A DNA stretch of 64,000 nt from Bog-473 sp963755375 (GCA_963755375.1 CAVWKG010000016.1:1984001-2048000), one strand, 5' to 3'; positions 47,877-57,153 are shown, counted from the stretch's first letter. Notes: generated by a model not told the origin, from the sequence alone. Translations and numbers: made by a program.

Positions 47877-49306
47877 GACCCTTCCCCGTGCGGTGCGAGT
47901 GCCTCGACGACCCGGGCCACCCGGAAGAGGAGGGCCTCCTGGAGTGCGGGCGCCAGCACCTGGACCCCCACCGGCAGCCCGTCAGCACCCGTGCCGAAGG
48001 GCACCGAGACAGCCGGGTGGCCGGAGAGGTTCGAGGGAATGGTGCAGACGTCATTCATGTACATCGCCATCGGATCGTCCACTTTGGCCCCGAGATCGAA
48101 GGCCGTCGTCGGCGCGGTGGCGCCGAGCAGGACATCGAAGGACTCGTAGGTCCGGCTGAATGCCTGCATCACGAGCGTGCGGACCCGCTGCGCCTGCGCG
48201 TAGTAAGCGTCGTAATAGCCGGCGGAGAGTGCGTAGGTGCCCAGCATGATCCGGCGCTTGACCTCGTCACCGAAGCCCGTCGTGCGGGTCGCCGTGTTCA
48301 TGGCGGCCACGTCCTCCCCCTCCACCCGTAGCCCGTATCGCACCCCGTCGTAACGGGCGAGATTGGAGGAGGCCTCCGCGGGCGCGATCAGGTAATACGC
48401 CGAGAGCCCGTACCCGAACTCGGGAACCGAGATCTCCTCCACCTTGGCGCCGGCGCCGGCCAGGGCATCGGCCGCCTCCCGCACCCGGGCCACCACGTCG
48501 GGCGCGCAGCCGTCGACGAGATCACGACAGAGCCCGACCCTGACACCCTCGGCACCATCCTCCACAGTCGCCAGGGTCGGCTCAGTCGGCGACGGCAACG
48601 ACGTGCTGTCGAGAGTGTCGTGGCCCGCCAGGACGTCGAAAAGCAGTGCGGCGTCCTCGACGGTCGTGGCAAACGGGCCGATCTGGTCAAGTGAACTGGC
48701 GAAGGCCACCAACCCGTACCGGGACACGCGACCGTAGGTGGGCTTCATCCCCACCACCCCGCACAGCGCGGCCGGCTGGCGGATGGAGCCGCCGGTATCG
48801 GAGCCGAGGCCGAGCGGGGTGAAACCGGCAGCCACCGACGCGGCCGAACCGCCGCTGCTACCGCCGGGAACTTTACCCTTGTGGCGCGGGTTGCGCGTCG
48901 GACCGAAAGCCGAGTTCTCCGTCGAGCTGCCCATGGCGAACTCGTCCATGTTCGTCTTCCCCAGCGCGACCGCGCCCGCCCGGCGGAGCGCCTCCACCAC
49001 GGTAGCGTCGTAAGGCGGACGCCAGCCCTCCAGGATCCTCGAGCCGCACGTCGTGACGGATCCGCGCGTGCAGAGGTTGTCCTTCAGGGCCACCGGCACC
49101 CCTGCCAACGGACCTGGATCTCTCCCGCTGGCCACGGCCGCGTCGATGACGTCGGCACTGGCTCGCGCGTCGTCGCCCAGCACGGTGAGGAACGCGTTGA
49201 GCTCGCCGTCGCCTGACGCCACCGCGGCGAGCGCCTCGTCGACGACCTGGCGGGCCGGGCGCTGCCCGGATCGCACCTCGGCGGCCAGCGACCGTGCACT
49301 GGTCAC
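47873..49306 (-). CDS. gatA: Asp/Glu-tRNA amidotransferase subunit GatA
   Basis: A 477-residue amidase-signature enzyme that hydrolyses glutamine to supply ammonia. The Ser-cisSer-Lys triad is visible as Lys in PVALKDNLCTRG, the cis-Ser in VPGGSSGGSAASVAAGFTPL and the nucleophile Ser in GSDTGGSIRQPAALC. GTG start at 49306 overlaps the gatC stop (GTGA), and its stop overlaps the gatB ATG, so gatC-gatA-gatB are coupled throughout. Confidence 0.97.
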   Translation of the reverse strand: MTSARSLAAEVRSGQRPARQVVDEALAAVASGDGELNAFLTVLGDDARASADVIDAAVASGRDPGPLAGVPVALKDNLCTRGSVTTCGSRILEGWRPPYDATVVEALRRAGAVALGKTNMDEFAMGSSTENSAFGPTRNPRHKGKVPGGSSGGSAASVAAGFTPLGLGSDTGGSIRQPAALCGVVGMKPTYGRVSRYGLVAFASSLDQIGPFATTVEDAALLFDVLAGHDTLDSTSLPSPTEPTLATVEDGAEGVRVGLCRDLVDGCAPDVVARVREAADALAGAGAKVEEISVPEFGYGLSAYYLIAPAEASSNLARYDGVRYGLRVEGEDVAAMNTATRTTGFGDEVKRRIMLGTYALSAGYYDAYYAQAQRVRTLVMQAFSRTYESFDVLLGATAPTTAFDLGAKVDDPMAMYMNDVCTIPSNLSGHPAVSVPFGTGADGLPVGVQVLAPALQEALLFRVARVVEALAPHGEGS

Positions 49307-49620
49307 GACGCTTCTCCGCCAATGCGAGGCACACGGAAGCGATGATCCTCCACCGCCGGCGCAGCGGCCAGTACCTCGTCGCGGTCCAGGCTCGGGCGGG
49401 GCTCGTCCGCGCGCAGAACGTTGCGGAGTGCGATGGGGTGCGACGACGGTTCCAGGTGCGACAAGTCCAGGGACGCCACATCTGCCGCGTGGTCGAGCAC
49501 GGTCCGCAGCTGCGAGGTGAAGAGCTCGATCTCCTCCTCGCTCAGTTCGAGCCGGGCCAGGCGGGCAACGTGCACGACGTCCTCCCGGCTCAAACCAGCC
49601 GGGGACGTGTCCTCGGTCAC
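49303..49620 (-). CDS. gatC: Asp/Glu-tRNA amidotransferase subunit GatC
   Basis: A 105-residue GatC from GTG 49620: SREDVVHVARLARLELSEEE, then IELFTSQLRTVLDHAADVAS and the extended C-terminal segment ending AVEDHRFRVPRIGGEAS that wraps around GatA and GatB. Length and helix pattern are typical. Its start overlaps the stop of the upstream alpha/beta-hydrolase gene by 4 bases. Confidence 0.95.
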   Translation of the reverse strand: MTEDTSPAGLSREDVVHVARLARLELSEEEIELFTSQLRTVLDHAADVASLDLSHLEPSSHPIALRNVLRADEPRPSLDRDEVLAAAPAVEDHRFRVPRIGGEAS

Positions 49621-50378
49621 GGGCGCGGCGGCAGCACGCCGGTCACGAACTCGACCGTTCGCGCCTCGATCTCGTCCTTGTCCCAGTCCAGCGTCGCCAC
49701 ATGGAAGCTCCGGTCCAGCATCACCTGCTCCACCGGCCCCTTGGCCCGGGCCACCAGCTTCTCGCTCGACACCGGGTCCACGACGTGGTCCTGCACGCTC
49801 GTGAAGACCAGGACGGGGCTGCTCACCGAGTCGAGCTCCGCCTCCACCGTTGCCGCCGCGGCGAACAGCGAGAGCGTTGCCCGCAACGGGAGGCCGGGAT
49901 ACGCGACTTCGACTGCACCCTCCATTGCGATGTCTGACCCGATGCCCGGTGCCACTTCCTCGCCGCCGTCGATCATGGCCTGAATGAAGGCCACCGTGTC
50001 CGCATCGGGCGGGCTGAGCAGCGGGTTCACGACGGTGATGGCGGCAATCTCCGGGTGATGCTCGGCCAGCCAGACACTCAACGTCCCGCCCATCGAAAGT
50101 CCGACGACCACGACGCCGTCGCTGCGGGCGGCCAGCCCGGTGTACGCCGCTTCGGCCGCGTCCGACCAGTCCTCCCAGCGGGTTCCGAGCATGTCCTCTA
50201 TCTCGGTGCCATGCCCGGGCAGCAGCGGCATCTCGACGGTGAACCCGGCGTCGGCCAGCGCCAGGGCAAGCCCGCGCATCGACTGTGGGTTGCCGGTGAA
50301 CCCGTGCAGGACCAACGCCCCGCGGGTGTCGCCGGTGGTGGAATACGGCTCGGCACCGGGGATTATGGAGGCGGTCAC
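49617..50378 (-). CDS. Alpha/beta hydrolase, carboxylesterase/monoacylglycerol lipase-like
   Basis: A 253-residue serine hydrolase from GTG 50378 (VTASIIPGAEPYSTTGDTRG). LVLHGFTGNPQSMRGLALAL is the oxyanion region, VVVGLSMGGTLSVWLAEHHP the nucleophile elbow (GLSMGG), and SPVLVFTSVQDHVVDPVSSE and DRSFHVATLDWDKDEIEART supply the acid and His. It resembles small bacterial carboxylesterases of the Est30 type. The stop overlaps gatC (GTGA), so it heads the gat operon; a functional link is not evident. Divergent from the SCP2 gene across 107 bases. Confidence 0.9.
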   Translation of the reverse strand: MTASIIPGAEPYSTTGDTRGALVLHGFTGNPQSMRGLALALADAGFTVEMPLLPGHGTEIEDMLGTRWEDWSDAAEAAYTGLAARSDGVVVVGLSMGGTLSVWLAEHHPEIAAITVVNPLLSPPDADTVAFIQAMIDGGEEVAPGIGSDIAMEGAVEVAYPGLPLRATLSLFAAAATVEAELDSVSSPVLVFTSVQDHVVDPVSSEKLVARAKGPVEQVMLDRSFHVATLDWDKDEIEARTVEFVTGVLPPRP

Positions 50379-50485
50379 AGAGCGGCAGCCTACCGGCGAG
50401 ACGAGTAGGGTTCCGGCGGCCACATGGCTCCGCGGCGTGGGGCGACCGAGGTCCTGCACCGCCACGAAGACGAAGGAGCACCGCA

Positions 50486-50899
50486 ATGCCGTCGTACCCG
50501 TTCCTCAGTGACGAATGGCTGGACGAGGCCCGAAAGATCCGCGCCGAGTACGAGGGCAAGACCGCTCCCGTCCCGCATGCGGTGCGCATGAACCTGGTGG
50601 TGACGGCAGTCCCCTTCTCCGACGAGGACATCCTCGCCCACCTGGACACCTCGGGCGGCGAGCTCGTGCTCGACACCGGTCACCTCGAGACGCAGGATCT
50701 CAAGGTCACTGTGGATTACGACACCGCCAAGGCGATTCTCATCGAGGGCAACCCCCAGGCCGGCATGCAGGCCTTCATGGCCGGCAAGGTGCGCGTCGAG
50801 GGCGACATGGCCAAGCTGATGGCCCTGCAGGCGGCTCCGGCGGCGAGCGACCCCAACGCCGCCGAGATGGCCACCCGGTTGCGCGACATCACCGAGTAG
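50486..50899 (+). CDS. SCP2 sterol-binding domain protein
   Basis: A 137-residue protein, ATG 50486 after AAGGAG. The SCP2 fold is seen in MNLVVTAVPFSDEDILAHLD, ETQDLKVTVDYDTAKAILIE and QAGMQAFMAGKVRVEGDMAK (the K-V-R/K-x-x-G-D motif at the lipid tunnel mouth). The N-terminus (YPFLSDEWLDEARKIRAEYE) is a helix common to actinobacterial SCP2 proteins. It binds lipids or acyl-CoA; the ligand is unknown. It fits the lipid-rich metabolism suggested at 1-5 kb. Confidence 0.9.
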   Translation: MPSYPFLSDEWLDEARKIRAEYEGKTAPVPHAVRMNLVVTAVPFSDEDILAHLDTSGGELVLDTGHLETQDLKVTVDYDTAKAILIEGNPQAGMQAFMAGKVRVEGDMAKLMALQAAPAASDPNAAEMATRLRDITE

Positions 50900-50909
50900 C
50901 CGGTCGAGC

Positions 50910-52556
50910 TCAGCCGGTATCGGCGAGCAGCTGAGTGGCCCGCGCTTCGCGGGAGAGCGGCCGGATGAACAGCGCGCAGACCACCGCCAGCGCGGCCACG
51001 CCGGCGCCGACCCAGAACGGGACGCTGAAACTGTGGAGCAGCGCCGTGCTGTGGTGCACGTTGCTCAGGCCGGAGCGCTTAGCGATCGACTCCTGAATCG
51101 TCAGGACCGCCTGGATCCCGGCCACCTCCCCCACTTGGGCGGCAAGGAGTTGTGCAGCGCTCATGACCCCGTACTCGGAGGCCGCCACCTCATTGGACAT
51201 CGTCGCCGAGGTGGCCGGCATGGAGACGCCCATGCCGAGGCCCGAGAGGGCCAGCGCGACGAGGATGACCAGCAGCCCCGCCGAGGGACTGAGTGTGGCG
51301 AACAGGATCATCGAGAGAAGCAGCGACCCGGTGCCGAACAGCGTCGCCGTCCTCTCCCCCGTCCTCACCGTCATATAACCGGCAATCGGCGCACTGATAG
51401 CGAACAGCAGCGGTCGGGCCACGGAGATGAAGCCGACCTGCGACACGCTGTAGCCGTAGACCTGCTCCATGAGTAGGGGGAACAAGAAGAAACCGCCGAA
51501 GTAGGCGAAGCTCGAGAACGCCTTTGTCCCCATGGGGAACATGAAGTTCCGGCGGCGCCAGTAGGTGGTGGGAATGAGCGGGGTAGCGAACGTCAACTCC
51601 CTCCGGACGAACACAACGGTCAGAGTGACCGCGAGGATTCCGGACGTGATCACGGCGGGCGACGTCCAGCCCGCGATGGGGCCGATGCTCAGGACCAGCA
51701 TGGCGGCCGTCACGGAACCGGCCAGGCTCCAGCTGCCTACCCAGTCCATGCCTTCCCACACACGCGAGCGCTCCCGCGGCCCGGAACCCTCGCCGGCCGG
51801 CATGCCCTCGGACGCCACGGCATGGCGACGTGCTTTCCGGTCCGAGGGCAGCAGGAGGGCGACCACCACCGAGGCGATGACGAGCAGCACCAGCTGGCCC
51901 CAGAACAGCGTCCGCCACCCGAAGAACTGGATCACCGGCGAACCCAGGGTCACCCCGAGTACGGGGCCTCCGGCCCCCACGAGCGACCACCACCCGAGCG
52001 CCTTGACCCGGTCCTGACGGGAGAACAGCTCCAGGATGATCGCCATCGACGCCGTGCCCGTGGCCGCGCCCTGCACCCCGTCGAGGGCGCGCGCGAACAA
52101 CAGGATCCCGACGCTGGGCGCGGTCGCCGTGAGGATCGCACTGACCATGGCCCCGAGCAGGCCGAATTGGTAGAGCCGGCGATGGCCGAAGAGATCCCCG
52201 GCCTTGCCGAAGAAGGGCGCAGCAACGCCGAAGGCCAGCAGCGGCCCGGTCGAGGCCCAGGCGAGGACGGAGAAGTTCGTATTGAAGTCCGCCTTGACGG
52301 TGGGCAAGGCGACTACGAAAACGGTGAAGGTGATGTTGAGCGAGAGCAGTCCGGCCAGCAGGGCGACTAGGGCCCACCACTGGTAGCGAGGGCTGCGGAC
52401 GGCCCGTCCCGTGACACGCCGGTGCAGCAGGGCGAACCAGTTCGTCTCGACGGATCCATCCGCCCCCATCGTCCCCATCGCGCCGCCGCCGGGATCGAAT
52501 TGTGGGTCGAGCAGGATGTCGCTCTGCTCGTCCCCCGGGCCCTCCACCTGCGACAC
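50910..52556 (-). CDS. MFS transporter, drug:H+ antiporter type
   Basis: A 548-residue major facilitator with about 14 helices, as in the DHA2 family. After a 45-residue acidic N-terminus come WWALVALLAGLLSLNITFTV, LPTVKADFNTNFSVLAW, GKAGDLFGHRRLYQFGLLGA (motif A, GKxGDxxGHRR) and the second-half GSWSLAGSVTAAMLVLSIGP. The end is VCALFIRPLSREARATQLLA. It probably exports drugs or metabolites. No regulator is adjacent on its side. Confidence 0.92.
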   Translation of the reverse strand: MSQVEGPGDEQSDILLDPQFDPGGGAMGTMGADGSVETNWFALLHRRVTGRAVRSPRYQWWALVALLAGLLSLNITFTVFVVALPTVKADFNTNFSVLAWASTGPLLAFGVAAPFFGKAGDLFGHRRLYQFGLLGAMVSAILTATAPSVGILLFARALDGVQGAATGTASMAIILELFSRQDRVKALGWWSLVGAGGPVLGVTLGSPVIQFFGWRTLFWGQLVLLVIASVVVALLLPSDRKARRHAVASEGMPAGEGSGPRERSRVWEGMDWVGSWSLAGSVTAAMLVLSIGPIAGWTSPAVITSGILAVTLTVVFVRRELTFATPLIPTTYWRRRNFMFPMGTKAFSSFAYFGGFFLFPLLMEQVYGYSVSQVGFISVARPLLFAISAPIAGYMTVRTGERTATLFGTGSLLLSMILFATLSPSAGLLVILVALALSGLGMGVSMPATSATMSNEVAASEYGVMSAAQLLAAQVGEVAGIQAVLTIQESIAKRSGLSNVHHSTALLHSFSVPFWVGAGVAALAVVCALFIRPLSREARATQLLADTG

Positions 52557-52630
52557 CCTACGTGGCTGATTCGGGACGTCCCTACGTCGCGCAGGCCCTC
52601 AGCGGGCGCTGGAAGAGCTCGTGGTTGTCG

Positions 52631-52945
52631 TCAACGCAGGCCGCGCAGGCGAAACCACCAGTTCGGATCTCGCCCATGCGCGTGGAAGTGGTTGGGGATC
52701 TGGCGCATCACCCGGTCGACCGACCATTCACCCTCCCCGAAGCGGGCATCGGCCACCCTGCTCAGCTGGGTCACCATGTGCTCGACATCGCTGTCAGGCG
52801 GGGTCGGACCGTGCTGCTTCCATACCACCATGGGCACGCCGCACACCTCGCAGTCGGCCACCCAGCACACGTCGTCCTCGTGGTGCCACTCCGATAGGCG
52901 CGCCGCCTCGCAGAGGTCACAGCTGGGATCGAACGGAAGCCCCAC
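52631..52945 (-). CDS. Conserved cysteine-rich small protein
   Basis: A 104-residue protein with five cysteines in the first 35 residues: Cys9 and Cys12 (CDLC), Cys27 (VCWV), Cys32 and Cys35 (CEVC). This suggests a zinc-binding knuckle pair, with VPMVVWKQHGPTPPDSDVEH and a C-terminal helix and tail RDPNWWFRLRG. A HIT-like resemblance (CDLCEAARLSEW) is superficial, because no HxHxH is present. It starts 6 bases after the kinase stop and may share its transcript. Function unknown. Confidence 0.75.
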   Translation of the reverse strand: MGLPFDPSCDLCEAARLSEWHHEDDVCWVADCEVCGVPMVVWKQHGPTPPDSDVEHMVTQLSRVADARFGEGEWSVDRVMRQIPNHFHAHGRDPNWWFRLRGLR

Positions 52946-52951
52946 GCGTGG

Positions 52952-54964
52952 CTAGTGGGTGAAGAGCTGCACGGACGAGCCGGTCGGCACCGTTGAGCCG
53001 ACCGACGGCTGGGTGCCGGTGACCATGTTGGTGGGACTGCCGGACACACCCGAGACGCTGACCCCCTGCTCCTGCAGGGCGATGGTGGCCTGCGGCACCG
53101 TGTCACCGATGACGTTGGGAACCGTCGTCGTTGGAGGACCCGTCGAGACGTTGATCGTGACGGCCGAGCCGTAGGGCGCCTGCCCTCCGCTGGCGGGAGA
53201 CGTCGAGACCACCTGCCCCGACGGCACGGTCGTGCTGGACTCGTTGTTTTGCGTCGCCGTCAGACCGACCGCCTGCAAGGCAGCCTGGGCCTGCGCGAAC
53301 GTGTAACTGGTCGGGATGCTCGGAACCGTGGCGGGCTCGTGGCCCAACGAGGGGACGAGCGTGATGGTGGCCCCGTACGGGGCTTTCGTCGGGTTCTGGG
53401 TCGACCCGATCGACCACAAGACCAACACCTGGGTGGGCACGGTGTTGCTGTAGGTGCCCGGCGCGCAGACGGACTGGAAGTGCGCCGATTGCAGAGCGGT
53501 CGTGGCCTGCGCGCAGGTCATACCGGACAATGACGGGACGGTCACGTCGGGCTTTCCGTCCGAGAGCACGACGGTGACCGTCGAGCCCTCCTTCTGCGAC
53601 ACACCAGGCTTCGGGCTCTGCAACACCACGTCGCCGGCGCCCACGGTGATCGACTTCACCGGAACACCCTCCTTCAAGGTCATATGGACCTTGTCCACTG
53701 CCGCCCGGGCCTGGGCCAGTGGCAGATTGACCACCGTGGGCGTCGGATGCGACGGCGTGAACACCTTGGTCTCGAAAGCGGCCACCAGCCCGGCGGCGAT
53801 GATCACGGCGGCCGCGATCGCCCCCACGATCCACCAGGTGCGCCGGCTCTTCCGGGGCCGGAACGGCGTCGAAGGTCCCCCGGAGCTCCGACCACGCCCC
53901 AACAGGCGGCCGCGGTTCTCGGGCTCGGCGTCGAAGATCTCCCCTGGCCCGGCCTTCGTCCCGACTGGTGCGCCCGCCATCCCGGGCGCGACCGCCGTCG
54001 AGTCCGTGCCCGCCGCGGCACCGGCGGCCATCGCGACGATACCGGAGTCGGTCAGCTCCGACACGCCGGGCGCCCGGAACCCGTTGATCGGCGCAGAGTC
54101 CGCCACCCGTGGCATCACCAGCGGCAACGCCGAGGCCGTCGGCAGCGCGGCGGCCAGCGCGCCCAGCCGGGCCGCCAACCCGGCCGCGTCCAGGCGGGAG
54201 GCGACGTCGGGCGCGGCGGCACGGGCCAGCACGTCATCGAGTGGGCCTAGCGCGTCGTCATGCGGCAGCGGCTGGCCGATGCGTGCCGCTAGCGTGCCCA
54301 TGGTCGTGTCGGTCACGAAGGGCACCGTCCCCGTCACGGCCTCGTAGAGGACCAGCGCCAGCGAGTACACGTCCGCCCGCCCGTCGACCGGCTTCCCTTC
54401 TGCCGCCTCGGGCGAGATGTAACGGGCCGTCCCCACCATCGCTCCCGCCGGCTCGGTCCACGCCGCCTCCGCCAGCGCACGGGCCACGCCGAAGTCGGCC
54501 ACCCGCACGCGGCCCTCCTCGTCGAACAGCAGGTTGGCCGGCTTTATATCGCGATGAACCAGTCCCCGTAGATGCGCGTAGGCCAGCCCCTGTGCCACCT
54601 CCGTCCCCAATTGGGCCGCCTGCGACAGGGAGAGCCGGATGTCGCGATCCAACAGGTCACGGAGCGAGCCCCCGCCGAGATACTCCAACACCAGGTACGG
54701 CCCGTCCTGGTCCTCACCCCAGTCGAAGACACGCAGCACGTGCGGGTGGTTGAGCGACGCCACCGAGCGCGCCTCCGCCCGGAAGCGCTTCAAGAACGCC
54801 TCGTCCGTGGCCAACCCGGGTTGGAGGACCTTCACCGCGACGTGACGCTGCAGCGACACGTCCTCGGCCAGGAAGACGTGGGCTGAAGCGCCGGTGCCCA
54901 GTGCGGAGAGCAGCCGGTACCGCTTCCCTAGGACCCGGCCGATGGAGTCTGATATCAGGGGCAT
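52952..54964 (-). CDS. Transmembrane Ser/Thr protein kinase with four PASTA domains
   Basis: A 670-residue PknB-type kinase. Kinase domain residues 16-270: glycine loop LGTGASAHVFLA, Lys45 in HVAVKVLQ, the HRD catalytic loop HRDIKPANLLFD (Asp139) and DFG at 157-159, all intact. A 100-residue Ala/Gly/Pro juxtamembrane linker leads to one membrane helix (377-397, WWIVGAIAAAVIIAAGLVAA). Four PASTA repeats follow, about 407-470, 474-540, 546-607 and 613-669. PASTA domains sense muropeptides or lipid II, so it probably regulates wall growth and division. It follows ligA on the same strand with a 71-base gap. Confidence 0.95.
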   Translation of the reverse strand: MPLISDSIGRVLGKRYRLLSALGTGASAHVFLAEDVSLQRHVAVKVLQPGLATDEAFLKRFRAEARSVASLNHPHVLRVFDWGEDQDGPYLVLEYLGGGSLRDLLDRDIRLSLSQAAQLGTEVAQGLAYAHLRGLVHRDIKPANLLFDEEGRVRVADFGVARALAEAAWTEPAGAMVGTARYISPEAAEGKPVDGRADVYSLALVLYEAVTGTVPFVTDTTMGTLAARIGQPLPHDDALGPLDDVLARAAAPDVASRLDAAGLAARLGALAAALPTASALPLVMPRVADSAPINGFRAPGVSELTDSGIVAMAAGAAAGTDSTAVAPGMAGAPVGTKAGPGEIFDAEPENRGRLLGRGRSSGGPSTPFRPRKSRRTWWIVGAIAAAVIIAAGLVAAFETKVFTPSHPTPTVVNLPLAQARAAVDKVHMTLKEGVPVKSITVGAGDVVLQSPKPGVSQKEGSTVTVVLSDGKPDVTVPSLSGMTCAQATTALQSAHFQSVCAPGTYSNTVPTQVLVLWSIGSTQNPTKAPYGATITLVPSLGHEPATVPSIPTSYTFAQAQAALQAVGLTATQNNESSTTVPSGQVVSTSPASGGQAPYGSAVTINVSTGPPTTTVPNVIGDTVPQATIALQEQGVSVSGVSGSPTNMVTGTQPSVGSTVPTGSSVQLFTH

Positions 54965-55035
54965 CGGGGCGCACTCAGGCTACCGACCGTGGACGGTCGT
55001 TCGGTGGACACCCCCCTACCTGCAACGGCCGCGGC

Positions 55036-56340
55036 TCACTGGGGCAATTCGCCGCTTTCGAGCAGTGACTGGAACGACGCCCCGTCCACCGTCGGGATGC
55101 CGAGCTCCTCGGCCCTCTTGAGCTTGCTGGCGCCGGGCGACTCGCCCACCACGAGCACGAACGTCTTCTTCGACACGCTCCCGGGGGACTTACCGCCCCG
55201 CGCCAGGATCGCCTCCTCGGCCCCCTCCCGCGTGTAGTCGGAGACCGCGCCGGTGACCACCACCGTCTTGCCCTCGAGCGTCGGCGGGAGGGCCGCCGCC
55301 CCGGCTGCCCCATTCGACGTTCCGGCGGCCTCCGGCTCCGTCATGGTCACCCCCGCCCGTCGCAGCCGCCCCAGCACCGCCACGTTGGTGTCGGCCGACA
55401 GGAACTCGGCCAGGCTGGCCGCGATGATGCCGCCCACGCCGTCGACCGCCGCCAGCTCCTCCACCGTCGCCGCCTCGATCGCCTCCAGGGACCCGAACGC
55501 GCGCGCCACGGCCCGGGCGCCCGTCGGACCCACGTGCCGAATCCCCAACGCGACCAGCAGCCGGCTCAGAGACTGCGCCCGCGATGCGTCGATGCCCGCC
55601 ACCAGGTTGGCCGCCGACACGGCGCCGAACCGCTCCAGGGTGACGAGTTGCCCGGTGCCGAGATCGTAGAGGTCGGCTGCGTCATGCAAGAGACCCGCGC
55701 CCACCAACTGCAGCACGCGCTCCTCGCCCAGCCCCTCGATGTCCATCGCCCCACGCGACGCATAGTGCGAGATCCGCTGCACCCGCTGCGCCGGGCAGTC
55801 GATGTTCGTGCAGTACGTGTCGCTCTCCCCCGGCAGTCGCACCAGGGGCTGGCCGCAGGACGGGCACGACGTCGGGAACGTCCACTTCGCCTTCCGTCGC
55901 TTCGGCACGCCGGGACCCTCACGTAACGGCCCCACGACCTCGGGAATGACGTCGCCCGCCTTGCGCACGATGACGAGATCACCCGGCCGGACGTCCTTGG
56001 CCGCCACCTGGTCCTCGTTGTGCAGCGTCGCCACGCCGACGGTGGAGCCGCCCACGAAGACGGGCTCCAGCCGAGCGAAGGGCGTCGCCCGGCCCGTGCG
56101 CCCGATGGAGACCATGATGTCGACGAGCCGGGTCGTGCGCTCCTCGGGCGGGAACTTGAAGGCGATGGCCCACCGGGGTGCCCGCGAGGTGGCGCCGAAC
56201 ACGTCGTGCAGGGCCAGCTCGTCCACCTTCGAGACCACGCCGTCGATCTCATAGGGCAGCTGGTGGCGCACCTCGGCCAGCTCGTGACAGCGCGCCACCA
56301 CCGCCGTCATGCCAACGATCCGTCGGGCGTCGGGGCTCAC
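55036..56340 (-). CDS. ligA: NAD-dependent DNA ligase LigA, 3' part (frame split)
   Basis: The C-terminal 434 residues of LigA: EIDGVVSKVDELALHDVFGA, OB-fold VSIGRTGRATPFARLEPVFV, the zinc finger CPSC...CTNIDC, the helix-hairpin-helix domain (LLVALGIRHVGPTGARAVAR, AVDGVGGIIAASLAEFL) and a C-terminal BRCT domain (LEGKTVVVTGAVSDYTREGA). The frame continues upstream as ATQTDTLAQLARAGFPVSPD to about 56387, where it fails to meet the N-terminal frame: one extra base near 56386-56397, in a run of GGCC repeats, splits the gene. As LigA is normally essential, a sequencing error is more likely than loss; the total length 55036-57151 is one base over a multiple of 3. Confidence 0.85.
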   Translation of the reverse strand: MSPDARRIVGMTAVVARCHELAEVRHQLPYEIDGVVSKVDELALHDVFGATSRAPRWAIAFKFPPEERTTRLVDIMVSIGRTGRATPFARLEPVFVGGSTVGVATLHNEDQVAAKDVRPGDLVIVRKAGDVIPEVVGPLREGPGVPKRRKAKWTFPTSCPSCGQPLVRLPGESDTYCTNIDCPAQRVQRISHYASRGAMDIEGLGEERVLQLVGAGLLHDAADLYDLGTGQLVTLERFGAVSAANLVAGIDASRAQSLSRLLVALGIRHVGPTGARAVARAFGSLEAIEAATVEELAAVDGVGGIIAASLAEFLSADTNVAVLGRLRRAGVTMTEPEAAGTSNGAAGAAALPPTLEGKTVVVTGAVSDYTREGAEEAILARGGKSPGSVSKKTFVLVVGESPGASKLKRAEELGIPTVDGASFQSLLESGELPQ

Positions 56341-57151
56341 CGGGAACCCGGCCCTGGCCAGCTGCGCCAGCGTGTCGGTCTGGGTGGCCGCCGGCCACCG
56401 GCTCCGCGCCCGGCGCGCCGTCCACCACGCCGAGCGCGTAGGCCCAGAAGTGCAGCGGCCGCTGCGCCGTCACCGCCGGGTCCTTCTGGCGCAGCGCCCC
56501 GGCGGCGGAGTTGCGCGGGTTGACGAAGAGCCGCTCCCCCAACTCGGCCTGGCGCTTGTTCATCGCCTCGAACTCGGCCACCGGCATGTAGATCTCGCCG
56601 CGCACCTCGAGCATGTCGGGGTAGGGCCCGCGCGCCTTGGCCAGCTCCTTGGGCACGTCCTTGACGGTGGCCACGTTCGCCGTCACGTCCTCGCCGGTCA
56701 CGCCGTCCCCCCGCGTCGCCGCCTGCACCAACTTCCCGCGCTCGTAGGTCAGTGACATGGCGACGCCGTCGACCTTGGGCTCGCAGGAGAAGGCGACCGC
56801 CTCCAGGTCGAGGTCGGGCGCCTGCCGCCGCAACCGCTCCGCCCAGGCGCGCAGCTCGCCCTCGTCGAACGCGTTGTCCAGGCTCATCATCGGGATCCGG
56901 TGGCGGACCTCTCGGAACAGACCCGAGGGCGCCGCGCCGACGGTGAGCGTCGGCGAGTCGGGCGTCGCCAGTGCGGGGTAGTCCGCCTCCAGCTGCCGCA
57001 ACTCCACGACGAGGAGGTCATATTCGGCGTCGGGGATCTCGGGCGCATCGAGCGTGTGGTACAGCTCGTTGTGGTGCACGATCAACGCCCGCAGTTCCTC
57101 GGACCGGGCGGCCGCCTTCTTCGGGACGGCGCCCGATCCCGTGCCGGCCAC
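56249..57151 (-). CDS. ligA: NAD-dependent DNA ligase LigA, 5' part (frame split)
   Basis: The N-terminal part from GTG 57151, two bases after the mnmA stop: Ia domain YHTLDAPEIPDAEYDLLVVE, then adenylation domain with SLDNAFDEGELRAWAERLRR, the catalytic lysine motif CEPKVDGVAMSLTYERGKLV, TRGDGVTGEDVTANVATVKD and FVNPRNSAAGALRQKDPAVT. It reads correctly to WAYALGVVDGAPGAEPVA, then runs about 45 codons in the wrong frame to a stop at 56249. The rest of the enzyme is in the neighbouring frame (55036-56387). Together they would make a normal ligase of about 700 residues. Confidence 0.85.
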   Translation of the reverse strand: MAGTGSGAVPKKAAARSEELRALIVHHNELYHTLDAPEIPDAEYDLLVVELRQLEADYPALATPDSPTLTVGAAPSGLFREVRHRIPMMSLDNAFDEGELRAWAERLRRQAPDLDLEAVAFSCEPKVDGVAMSLTYERGKLVQAATRGDGVTGEDVTANVATVKDVPKELAKARGPYPDMLEVRGEIYMPVAEFEAMNKRQAELGERLFVNPRNSAAGALRQKDPAVTAQRPLHFWAYALGVVDGAPGAEPVAGGHPDRHAGAAGQGRVPGEPRRPTDRWHDGGGGALSRAGRGAPPAAL

Positions 57152-57153
57152 GG

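Noticed and set aside
54985..54998. Hairpin GACCGT-GG-ACGGTC between ligA and the kinase gene as a terminator
   Set aside because: The stem is only 6 bp with a 2-base loop and no T-run follows on either strand.
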